Below, piece by piece: positions 43,411 to 51,352 of a DNA stretch of 64,000 nucleotides. A program made the position numbers and the translations under genes. The notes beneath the pieces were generated by a model. That model was given only the letters and a program-made list of their open reading frames with translations. It did no database searches and was not told the origin of the DNA. This stretch comes from JAWPMT01 sp965267435 (GTDB lineage Bacteria; Bacteroidota; Bacteroidia; Cytophagales; Cyclobacteriaceae), in contig OZ253960.1 of assembly GCA_965267435.1 (NCBI GenBank), positions 5,766,001-5,830,000 of the forward strand, written 5' to 3'. Each line of letters opens with the position of its first letter. Within the stretch, counting starts at the first letter, position 1.

Positions 43411-44703
43411 ATGTATAAGTTTCGTCCATCGTTCTGCGCCCATTGGAGGTTCCTACGGGCTTGCTTGTGGGTGCTGATTCCTGTCTTATCCTTAGCTCAG
43501 GAGGTTCCTGACAAAAAGCTATTGGCTGTGCAAATAATCGACATGAAATATCGGGCGTCTCAGGGCCTCCTTCTTGAACATACGGATAGCACAATCACAT
43601 TGCTGGACAACCTCGATCTCAAAACAAAGCATGCCTATCGATACGAAGAAATATGGAGCATTCAATACTTTAAGCGAGGAACCTTTGGCCGCGGTTTCTT
43701 GAGAGGCTTAGGGGTAGGAGAGCTCATAGCTACAGGGGTGGTGTTTTCCAAGGAGCCGGGATATTTTGGGAGAGGTTTTGACTTCGTCGCTCTGAGTGTC
43801 CTCATAGCTGGTCCTGCTGCTATTGTGGGTGGCATTATCGATGCCAGATCAGGTGTCAAAAAGCATCTGCAGATAGAGGGAGATGCCGCTGCTTTGGAAT
43901 CTGTTCGGAGAAAGCTTCGACGATACGAACCGGGCGAATTTGCAACAATTTACCGGACACCAAAAGGAAACACCAATATGCAGCGACTCCCACTCATGAA
44001 AAGGGCACAGCTGGGATTTGGTCCTGCTTATCCTATGTTTCGATTGCAGGTTGGGTATGGCGGGCGGAAATCTCGCTTTAGGTCTGCTCTTAATAACAAT
44101 TTCCCGAGTCTGGAGAACAGTCACTTCGGTGGAAAGGCGGGTTTTGCTAGACTTGGATTGGGATTCTCTCCGACAAAGAATTTGGAGCTTGAGTACAGCT
44201 GGCAGTCAAAGACCTACAATGACCACCAACTTTCGGAATCTGGTGATGAATACGTGGGCCATCTCAACTTCTATCTCTCCACCGTGCATCATCAACTAAA
44301 TCTCTTTTACAAGCCCCTAGCATATAATCGCTTTGCGGGCAGTGCGTGGCAATTCTCTGTCGGTTCGGGGCTGTCTTTTGTGGATAGCAATCTGTCGATC
44401 GCTGCTAGTGAACATATGCGGAACGCAGACACCGGGTGGACATACAACTCTGATGGCATACATAAGGGTGAGGTACTCACGGGTATTAATGCCATTACAC
44501 AAATCGAATACTTCATTATTGAAAATCTATCTTTTCAATTGCGCTTTGAAGGCATATTTATACTTAATGATATCGGCAATGACCACCTGACCCTGGAAGG
44601 TGTACCTGCCGTGGGGGAAGGAATGGAAATACCTGAGAACTCAATAGCGCCGCATGCTCTTGCGGCGTCTCTGGGGATTAGTTGGCATTTATATGACCAT
44701 TAG
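43411..44703 (+). CDS. Exported barrel-like protein of unknown function
   Basis: A 430-residue protein starting at MYKFRPSFCAHWRFLRACL; a GTG at 43396 is the alternative. The signal peptide ends near SLAQE. Residues 30-90 form a soluble beta region (LLAVQIIDMKYRASQGLLLEH...), then a glycine-rich hydrophobic segment (ALSVLIAGPAAIVGGIIDA). The C-terminal half alternates strands and ends ASLGISWHLYDH, as in outer-membrane barrels. Its N-terminal part recalls that of the protein at 9224-9979. Function unknown. Confidence 0.7.
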   Translation: MYKFRPSFCAHWRFLRACLWVLIPVLSLAQEVPDKKLLAVQIIDMKYRASQGLLLEHTDSTITLLDNLDLKTKHAYRYEEIWSIQYFKRGTFGRGFLRGLGVGELIATGVVFSKEPGYFGRGFDFVALSVLIAGPAAIVGGIIDARSGVKKHLQIEGDAAALESVRRKLRRYEPGEFATIYRTPKGNTNMQRLPLMKRAQLGFGPAYPMFRLQVGYGGRKSRFRSALNNNFPSLENSHFGGKAGFARLGLGFSPTKNLELEYSWQSKTYNDHQLSESGDEYVGHLNFYLSTVHHQLNLFYKPLAYNRFAGSAWQFSVGSGLSFVDSNLSIAASEHMRNADTGWTYNSDGIHKGEVLTGINAITQIEYFIIENLSFQLRFEGIFILNDIGNDHLTLEGVPAVGEGMEIPENSIAPHALAASLGISWHLYDH

Positions 44704-44789
44704 AATGCGTCGTACTTCAAAGAAGATGGCGGCTGTGGTTCTTCTAACTGAAAGAAACCTGTCATTCCAACTAGCTTCCGAAACTGGTT

Positions 44790-44966
44790 CTATCCATTGA
44801 TGGATTCGAGGTAATACTGACGCACCCGCAACCTCGCAAAGATCAGCGGTAGATGAGCGGTAGATGAGCGAAGTGTCCGACGAAACTTCCGATACTCTTT
44901 CCAAAAGAGCTCGTCATCAAAACTTACCTTGCTGAGGATCATTTTGCTACATTCTAATTGACTCAT
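44790..44966 (-). CDS. Small protein, 58 residues, possible conserved Cytophagales type
   Basis: The frame starts ATG (44964-44966) and ends TAG (44790-44792). The product begins MSQLECSKMILSKVSFDDEL and continues FWKEYRKFRRTL, ending in a basic stretch and YYLESING. The 'C..ILEKVSFD..LF.KE' opening resembles small uncharacterised proteins that I recall from Cytophagales genomes. It has no signal peptide. It is too short for most gene finders. The call depends on this motif memory only. Confidence 0.5.
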   Translation of the reverse strand: MSQLECSKMILSKVSFDDELFWKEYRKFRRTLRSSTAHLPLIFARLRVRQYYLESING

Positions 44967-45005
44967 TTGCTCTTGATTTTTTTGAAACTGCGATCATAAA
45001 AGGAT

Positions 45006-45039
45006 GTCAGGACCCATGCCTGATGCATGGAATCCTGAC
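45006..45039. terminator. Two-part inverted repeat, possible hairpin terminator
   Basis: GTCAGGA (45006-45012) pairs with TCCTGAC (45033-45039), and inside it CCATGC pairs with GCATGG. It lies 36 bp after the stop of the minus-strand gene at 45075. There is no T-tract, so a terminator role is only plausible. Confidence 0.45.
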
Positions 45040-45074
45040 CGTAACCCTACATCACTTAGGTATTCACCCGCGTG

Positions 45075-45365
45075 CTAGGTGATCACCTTTGTGATACGCT
45101 TGATAGGTATGGACGTACCCCCACTTAGAATGGCGTAATGTTCCGTCGCGGCCTGGACCAATGCCTCGACAGATCGTGATGCGCCCTGAGGGTCCTCATA
45201 GTGCAGTAGGGCTGCCTCATCGTAGATATTGCTCAGAAGGACCGCTCTTTCCAGGTCGTGCCGAACCAGTTCTTTCTCGATTTCATTAATCGTACGTCGC
45301 CGCCGAAGGGTGGGATTGATTGCAGTCCTCCCTCTATTAAGGGATATGGTGTTATTTGATCTCAT
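45075..45365 (-). CDS. Small hypothetical protein
   Basis: A 96-residue product starting MRSNNTISLNRGRTAINPT; the open frame continues 51 codons upstream. The second half is helical and acidic (IEKELVRHDLERAVLLSNIYD, SVEALVQAATEHYAILSGG). I recognise no family. It follows another small frame (45442-45747) on the same strand, and the two could be pieces of one gene or unrelated. Confidence 0.4.
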   Translation of the reverse strand: MRSNNTISLNRGRTAINPTLRRRRTINEIEKELVRHDLERAVLLSNIYDEAALLHYEDPQGASRSVEALVQAATEHYAILSGGTSIPIKRITKVIT

Positions 45366-45441
45366 TGCTGTCTCTTTTACTGTGTCGATTGAAATATTTG
45401 CGTAAGCGCCATCGGCATGGTTGGAGCCGGATGGTGAGTAT

Positions 45442-45747
45442 TCAATCGCACAGCTTGAGAGCACTATGCCAGAGATAGAGTTTGGACCTTTTCGGTCCCT
45501 GGGTGACGAGCGTCTCATGCCACGTGTGCAATGGCTTTGGTTGTCTTGCTGGCTTTAGGTCATTATCGTTCCACTTCGCCGAGATTTGGAGTTGATGCGA
45601 CGTGTGGATGTAAGCTTCCTCGACAAAATCGGAGGTCTCCACCACCTCTTTGGAGGACCCGGGGCTGACGGTGAAGGTCGCCACCAGGAGCATAAGCAGG
45701 ATACGCCTGATCCAATCAATCCATCTATTTGCTATGCTGAAATCCAC
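45442..45747 (-). CDS. Small hypothetical protein with N-terminal hydrophobic segment
   Basis: A 101-residue frame. The N-terminus (WIDWIRRILLMLLVATFTVSPGSS) looks like a signal peptide or anchor; the rest (VEEAYIHTSHQLQISAKWND...) has no recognisable domain. It may be a genuine small exported protein, or the remnant of a larger gene disrupted together with the frame at 45075. Confidence 0.35.
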   Translation of the reverse strand: MDFSIANRWIDWIRRILLMLLVATFTVSPGSSKEVVETSDFVEEAYIHTSHQLQISAKWNDNDLKPARQPKPLHTWHETLVTQGPKRSKLYLWHSALKLCD

Positions 45748-45982
45748 GATTTGTCAGAATCGATTTATACTTAACAATTCCAAATTCCCCCATTGAACAA
45801 CTCATTACAAATAACTGTTTATTAGAAATTATTATGAAGATCATAATATCGCTGAGGATCACGGAGATACAAGCGGATCTTCGCGGAGCATTTATTCTTC
45901 ATGCCTGGCCGGAAGATCAGGGGCAGTTTAAAAGACGTGAAAAGAGGCTTAACGTGTTATTGGAAGGATGATGGGGAAGGAC

Positions 45983-47152
45983 TTATTTGCTGGAGGAAGG
46001 GCCGAAGGCCACTATGCTTACAATCCTGTCCAGAACCCAGAATGCTGCCGCAATAAAGAATATGTTGATATGCACATTGAACAGTGCAAAGCAAAGAATA
46101 GAAAACAGCGTGAGTATCAGGAAATAGCTGGCAAATCCCATAAAGAAGCGAGAGATTTTTTTGCTGGAGTGCTTTCTGATCCAATTTTCGATCATGTCAC
46201 CATCGTAAAACACCAGGTAGCTGAGATACGCATAAAAGAGAATCATCAATAAAAAGAAGAAGACGTTGACAGAAGTGTCGCCATTCTTAATGGTCAGGAA
46301 GGCATTGACAAGTATCAGGGGGCCGGCGCTGATTTCAAAAATCGTCTCGTGCATGTCGTTCTCGAAGAAGTCGCCAATCACCACAATTTTTCCCGCTACG
46401 AAATCCTGTACGTCCTCGTCTGTCAAATAGAGCAACTCGCCCATGTTGATGGGGTTGAAGCCTGCTTCAAGGTCCTGAATGTCCTTTTGAAGCAATCGGT
46501 AGTTCATGATGAAGTTGTTGGTTGTCCATCGATCACCAATCCTGACAAAAGGTCCCAGGCTCTGGGCTTTGTCACCGGACAATGCCTCGTGTACTCTTAG
46601 TGGAAGGAGTTTGAGTGAGTCATGATGAATGAGTTGGTACTTGTAGATCCCATCGAATACGCTCCCAATCACATAGTCAGAAAGTCCATAATTGATCCCT
46701 TGAAACAGTGGTGCCTCGAAACTACCAGCCTCATTGATATGCGATGAGAGGATGACATTATCCATTGCTTCGAGTTCTGCAAGCAGGGCGCCATCGAAGG
46801 CGGTTGTGTCTACGAAATGAATGTCGATGATCACATAGGATGGCTTCGTCTCGCCTGCGTTGATCATCCGGAGGAGCGTCGCCAACTTGTCCCTGTCTGT
46901 AATGGGCTGATTGCCCACAGGGAAGCCAAAGTCGTCGTATCGGTCGATCAGATGGAGATCGTAGGAAGTATTGATGAAGGCAAAATCCTCTGACGCAGGC
47001 ACTTCTCGAAATGAAAACTTGACGGCTGAAGTTGCCCAGATCAAGAGCTTCTCATCACCGGCCAGCCAAGGCAACTTCATGAGGTAGAAGGTGAGGACCA
47101 TCATCAGCATTGTGGTGATGGTCGTACAAATGATGATGAGTAACCTTTTCAC
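45983..47152 (-). CDS. CHASE2-domain membrane protein without an output domain
   Basis: A 389-residue protein. The first helix (residues 4-26) leads into an extracytoplasmic region (30-295) with CHASE2 features: DFAFINTSYD at the start, then VIIDIHFVDTTAFDGALLAELEAMDNVILSSH, the LPLRVHEALSGD block and FVAGKIVVIGDFFENDMHETIFE. Three C-terminal helices (about 300-385) follow. CHASE2 domains normally sense extracellular signals for a kinase or cyclase fused after the helices; here the protein simply ends. It starts 4 bp after the stop of the FecR-like gene, so it probably senses for that operon. Confidence 0.75.
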   Translation of the reverse strand: MKRLLIIICTTITTMLMMVLTFYLMKLPWLAGDEKLLIWATSAVKFSFREVPASEDFAFINTSYDLHLIDRYDDFGFPVGNQPITDRDKLATLLRMINAGETKPSYVIIDIHFVDTTAFDGALLAELEAMDNVILSSHINEAGSFEAPLFQGINYGLSDYVIGSVFDGIYKYQLIHHDSLKLLPLRVHEALSGDKAQSLGPFVRIGDRWTTNNFIMNYRLLQKDIQDLEAGFNPINMGELLYLTDEDVQDFVAGKIVVIGDFFENDMHETIFEISAGPLILVNAFLTIKNGDTSVNVFFFLLMILFYAYLSYLVFYDGDMIENWIRKHSSKKISRFFMGFASYFLILTLFSILCFALFNVHINIFFIAAAFWVLDRIVSIVAFGPSSSK

Positions 47153-47156
47153 AGAG

Positions 47157-47927
47157 CTATTCCATGGCCTTTATCGCACTCTCCAAATACCCCTGCGAGC
47201 ATTTGCCGTAGAGCGAGTTGATGACCTCCAGGGTACCTTCTATATCACCCTCCATTTGGTCTGCTATAGATTTCAATTCTTCATTGCTGACTACTGCGAA
47301 TGAAAGGTCTGTGATCATCGACGATTCTTGTGTCGTCGCATTGTAGTAATACAAGGTGATGCCTGTGACTTCTTCCGGGTCAATGGACTGGCCATCGATT
47401 GAAAAGAAGTCTGATGTGCTTAGCTGAAGGTTGCCATTCTCACCTGGGAGTTTCTTGTTGATCGCTTCGCCATTCGCCTGGTACTGAGCGTAGAAGAATT
47501 TGGTTTCATCCATCGGGTAGGCGACGGGGGATACTTCCACAGAGAACGAATCCCCCAAAATCGCTACCGATCCCTCTTGAAAATACTTTTCAAAATCCAG
47601 CTTGTTGTTGATCCCCCCGGCCCGAGTACTGAGCCTACCCCTGGCAGGCGAGACCACCGAAGACAGCGTATAAACAAGGTCACTTTTCGTCTCTGCTTGC
47701 GACGTTTCCTGGATAACAAACCTCCCTCGGGAAGAACCCAGGACAGCTGCACGGGCTCCTTTTGTTTCGAATTTCAAAGTCGCGGATTGGTCCACTTTGG
47801 TGCCCTTGGCGAGGTACTTACCGCTCTTGGTGTCCAATATCTTTCCGATGGTGTGGATGACCGTATAGGACTGGGCTACCGAGTGGGTAGCAATGAAGAG
47901 CAGAAGAATGATGGGTAGAAGTCGCAT
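47157..47927 (-). CDS. Exported FecR-like protein
   Basis: A 256-residue protein starting at MRLLPIILLLFIATHSVAQ, a good signal peptide. The beginning of the mature part (TIGKILDTKSGKYLAKGTKVDQSATLKF, residues 25-52, quoted here by its ends TIGKIL and ATLKF) has the beta-rich look of FecR-type domains. The C-terminal part is helical (LKSIADQMEGDIEGTLEVIN). It lies between the caspase and CHASE2 genes, with 69- and 4-bp gaps. It may be a periplasmic adaptor of that system. The FecR comparison is from memory of sequence style. Confidence 0.6.
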   Translation of the reverse strand: MRLLPIILLLFIATHSVAQSYTVIHTIGKILDTKSGKYLAKGTKVDQSATLKFETKGARAAVLGSSRGRFVIQETSQAETKSDLVYTLSSVVSPARGRLSTRAGGINNKLDFEKYFQEGSVAILGDSFSVEVSPVAYPMDETKFFYAQYQANGEAINKKLPGENGNLQLSTSDFFSIDGQSIDPEEVTGITLYYYNATTQESSMITDLSFAVVSNEELKSIADQMEGDIEGTLEVINSLYGKCSQGYLESAIKAME

Positions 47928-47996
47928 TATCGTCAAAGCTTGATTTGAACAGCGGATCATCGAGTCGTCGGTGACGAACTTGAGCAGCGGCAAGTG

Positions 47997-50900
47997 CTAG
48001 TAGACCCTAAAATCGTTTTTAATGTTTTCCTCTCTGGATGTGGGCACCTGCTTTCCGTCACTGATACGGATGACCTCTTCTCCAACATATGCCCGCAGTT
48101 CGGAGACGGTATAGGTCCGATCTCTATTCAGATCGGCCCTGCGTGAAGTGATACCCTGAATCAGGCAACTGGTGAACAGTCCATTCTGGGAATTGACGCC
48201 TTCAGCTGCGAACTCCGTCCCTCCCGCCGCGGAAACAATGGTCGCGCCGGTGCCTTTTTTCATGTCGCTGAAGAGCGCCTTCGACAACTCCAGCGTATTC
48301 TCCAGACCGAAGCTGTTTTCCTTCAGCCTGACGAGGCTGCCAGTGGAGCGAAAAGCAACAGACCCTACGCTTTTTACTTCGTTGTTGGCTTCTTCGACGT
48401 CGTCCTTGTCCAGTTCCCCTGAATGGCAGGTGTCCATCATTAGTATTTTGTTCCGGCACTTGATCCCATCGAGCAGAGACTGCAGTGCTTCATAGGAGAG
48501 TCCACCATTCGCTGGATTGCCGAAATCCATGTTGTTCGTTGCGAAATAGTAGTTGTAGTCCTTGTCCAGCACGCCATGTCCGGCGACAAAGATCATCACC
48601 ACATCATCAACACCCGCTTGTGCTACAAAATCTTTGATTGCCAATATATTGGAATCTGTGGCTTGCTCATTTGTAAGGAGTTTTTCATTCACTTTTTCGT
48701 AGGCTGTGGAGGCCTTGAGCGTCGTCAGTATGTCCGAGGCATCTTTGGCTGCGAAGGCCAGGTTGTATTCAGGTTCCTGATACTTGGAGACACCGATGGC
48801 CACGATGTAGAGATCTGGCTTATCGTAGTCTGCTGTGTATTGGATCTCAAATGTTTGTGGAATGGATTCGGCTCCCTGTTGATTGAGAGCCGTTACTTTT
48901 ATCTCATTGAGTCCTGCACTAAGCTCAATGGTCACGTCCTTAGAGACTTTTGTCGCTGGAGCTATCTCCAGGCCCTTGGACCCATAGACCGGGACGTCGT
49001 TGACGTAAATCCTGAGTCTATTGATAGATTGGCGGGCATCTTCTGCATCCACTGTAAACGAGAGCATGGACTGATCCGTCTCAAGCGGTAAGTCCATGGC
49101 ATTGACCGAGACGGTCGGCAACTCTGCACTGGAAGTAAGGTCCTCTGCTGAATATCCAAGCCGCTGCAATCTCTTTTTGTAGGCCGCCTCATAGGATGCC
49201 ACCAACTTGTCAGATGCATATCCCAGCGCCTTGGCGACAATGTCAGGACGGTTGTAAGTCAATTCCAATTGCTCAAAAGGCAAGACATTATTGCCTTCTT
49301 TGAAGGCAATTGCCTGGGCCGCGCTCTTGGATGAAGTATAGTAAAACTCAGGCGTGTAGGTGATGTATCCATTCTCACCCACGAGTGTCATACTTGCTGT
49401 TTTCTCCGCCTTCTCCAGGCTGTAGAGGGCGATCTCTCCAGACTCGTTGGCTGTGATGGCAAACCGACCATCACAGGACATCACTGCATCGGAGACCACT
49501 CCTCCCTGTGTGTCCGCAATGACTTCAATCCCACTTTTGCTGATAGACACATCATATCCGTCAAATGATACGCTGAAGTCTCCTCTCTCGAACTTGTCCT
49601 CCAACTGATCGCGCTGGGCCTTGGATTTTTTGGATTTGATATCGCTGATGGACCATTCCTTCACTGTGCCATCGTCCGTCATCGCGTAGACAATGTTCTC
49701 ATCGGTATCGTCAAACTTGACCCACGTCATCGTCTGCTTATCCATCAGCGACTTGATCAAGCGACCACTACCGAGGTTCCATATTTTGGCGAACTTGGTA
49801 TCCACTGCGGTCGTCGCGATGTACCGCCCATCTTTTGAGACATCAATATGGTTGACATCGGAGGATCTGTCAAAAACCCTGACCAACTGGCCTGTTGTGA
49901 TGTCCCACATGGTCATGTTGCGATCCAGCGATCCGACGAGGATATGCTTAGCATCGGGAAGGACCTCAACCGCGAGGGCGGGTTGGACATAGCCTTGCAT
50001 ATCTCTGATCTTTCTACCGGACTCATAGTCCCAAAGCTTCAACTGCCGGTTGTTGTCTGAGGTAACGACCGTACGATAGTCCGGAGATAGCGCCAACCAG
50101 TTGGTATTCCGGGTGATATTCTTGATTTCCTTGACCACCGGCGGTACATACTGGGTGGCCTCTTTTGATCCCGCTTCGGGGAATTCCGCATTGGCTATGT
50201 CATAGACTTTGATGGAGCGCTCTTCATTGACAATGACTTTGGTCTGGTCCTGATTGAACAATGCAATACCGCGTGAGTGCGGTATTTGCCATCGGTTGGC
50301 CCTTTTCACTTCTCCGAATGTGTTTCGGTCAGGAGCAAGTTCGACGATCGAGGCAGAAGCACTGCCAGTATCTTCTTCCTCGCCCTTTTCTGCCAGAAAG
50401 GGCACGTAAATATTCTGTGAAAAGAGCACCTTGTTTCCGTCGTCGGTGAACTCAATATTGGAATATGACATAACGAAGATGGTTGTCATACCTTTCTTCA
50501 CTCTTCCGTTGGCAACATTGCCTATCACCGCGAAGCCGGTCATGACCACCTTCGTATAGGCCAAAGCCGCTCCAGAACCCTTTACGTTGTCCAGTGCATC
50601 CGAGAGAATCTTGCCTTTTTCAGGGTCTACGAGCTTGACTTCTACCCCATTGTTTTTGCCTCCTCCTGTAACTATTCGGTCGCCACTGGGAGAGATGGCC
50701 AGGTTCTTTATGGGGGCCTTGAACCCTTTGATAGTTTTGATCGTGTCACCCTGCAATGTCCAAATTTTCAGGATCTGATCTTCGCCACCAGAAACGATTG
50801 TCTGCCCATCTTTGGACAGCTTGGCGGTATTGGCCGGCCCATCATGGGCGACAATTTTGGTGAGGACCTCGCCGGATAGGGCATTCCATAGGATCAGGGT

Positions 50901-51185
50901 CCCGTCAGCATCCCCTGACACCATCGACTGGCCATCTGCTGACAGCTCTATCGTCAAGACGGGCGCCTCGTGGGCGTTGAATGTTTCCACGTCAATGCCT
51001 GTGGCAACATCCCACATCTTGATGGACTTGTCATCACTGGCCGAATAGACATACTTACCGGTAGGCGAGTACTTGACCATGTTGATCGCTGCCTTGTGTC
51101 CTTGTCTGATGATCATCTCACGCTTTTGAGCAAAAGCGACCTGGATAACCAAAAGGACCGCAAAGAGAGAGGCTGATAACTTCAT
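47997..51185 (-). CDS. Exported WD40 repeat-caspase (peptidase C14) fusion
   Basis: A 1062-residue protein starting at MKLSASLFAVLLVIQVAFAQ, a signal peptide; the open frame runs 40 codons further upstream into the inverted-repeat region. Residues 25-650 form WD40-type propellers (HKAAINMVKYSPTGKYVYSASDDKSIKMWDV and similar; only ends HKAAIN and IKMWDV need be noted). After an Ig-like region (about 720-800) comes the caspase domain (about 810-1060) with His870 (FVAGHG) and Cys920 (MDTCHSGE), so the dyad is intact. This points to an active, exported metacaspase-like protease regulated by propellers. It follows the PQQ-propeller gene and precedes the FecR-like and CHASE2 genes. Confidence 0.92.
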   Translation of the reverse strand: MKLSASLFAVLLVIQVAFAQKREMIIRQGHKAAINMVKYSPTGKYVYSASDDKSIKMWDVATGIDVETFNAHEAPVLTIELSADGQSMVSGDADGTLILWNALSGEVLTKIVAHDGPANTAKLSKDGQTIVSGGEDQILKIWTLQGDTIKTIKGFKAPIKNLAISPSGDRIVTGGGKNNGVEVKLVDPEKGKILSDALDNVKGSGAALAYTKVVMTGFAVIGNVANGRVKKGMTTIFVMSYSNIEFTDDGNKVLFSQNIYVPFLAEKGEEEDTGSASASIVELAPDRNTFGEVKRANRWQIPHSRGIALFNQDQTKVIVNEERSIKVYDIANAEFPEAGSKEATQYVPPVVKEIKNITRNTNWLALSPDYRTVVTSDNNRQLKLWDYESGRKIRDMQGYVQPALAVEVLPDAKHILVGSLDRNMTMWDITTGQLVRVFDRSSDVNHIDVSKDGRYIATTAVDTKFAKIWNLGSGRLIKSLMDKQTMTWVKFDDTDENIVYAMTDDGTVKEWSISDIKSKKSKAQRDQLEDKFERGDFSVSFDGYDVSISKSGIEVIADTQGGVVSDAVMSCDGRFAITANESGEIALYSLEKAEKTASMTLVGENGYITYTPEFYYTSSKSAAQAIAFKEGNNVLPFEQLELTYNRPDIVAKALGYASDKLVASYEAAYKKRLQRLGYSAEDLTSSAELPTVSVNAMDLPLETDQSMLSFTVDAEDARQSINRLRIYVNDVPVYGSKGLEIAPATKVSKDVTIELSAGLNEIKVTALNQQGAESIPQTFEIQYTADYDKPDLYIVAIGVSKYQEPEYNLAFAAKDASDILTTLKASTAYEKVNEKLLTNEQATDSNILAIKDFVAQAGVDDVVMIFVAGHGVLDKDYNYYFATNNMDFGNPANGGLSYEALQSLLDGIKCRNKILMMDTCHSGELDKDDVEEANNEVKSVGSVAFRSTGSLVRLKENSFGLENTLELSKALFSDMKKGTGATIVSAAGGTEFAAEGVNSQNGLFTSCLIQGITSRRADLNRDRTYTVSELRAYVGEEVIRISDGKQVPTSREENIKNDFRVY

Positions 51186-51218
51186 CTTGGAGGAGATTTT
51201 GGAGAGGAAAGAGGAATG

Positions 51219-51342
51219 GGGGCTGTGTAAAAAGCTACAAGTACTGTCAGGCTGAGGCGCTCGAAGCCCTTTTTGAACTTCAACTAGGCATTTCGAGAAC
51301 CTCAATGTGACAGGTTAGTTTAGCCACTTTTTACACAGCCCC
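51219..51342. repeat. 124-bp element with perfect 16-bp terminal inverted repeats, MITE-like
   Basis: GGGGCTGTGTAAAAAG (51219-51234) is the exact reverse complement of CTTTTTACACAGCCCC (51327-51342). The symmetry continues outward as GAATG/CATTC with a small mismatch. The arms resemble the ends of insertion sequences (GGGGCTGTSTMAAAAG type). It lies in the 167-bp gap between the propeller and caspase genes. It could be a miniature transposon remnant or an RNA hairpin controlling caspase expression. Confidence 0.7.
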
Positions 51343-51352
51343 GGCATTCTTC

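Larger units (their letters stand above)
44704..45074. other. 371-bp gap holding a small reading frame and an inverted repeat
   Basis: Between the barrel-like gene and the next minus-strand gene lie a 58-residue reading frame on the minus strand (44790-44966), an 11-bp tandem duplication inside it (AGCGGTAGATG at 44845-44855 and 44856-44866) and a two-part inverted repeat (45006-45039). Nothing else is apparent. Confidence 0.6.
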
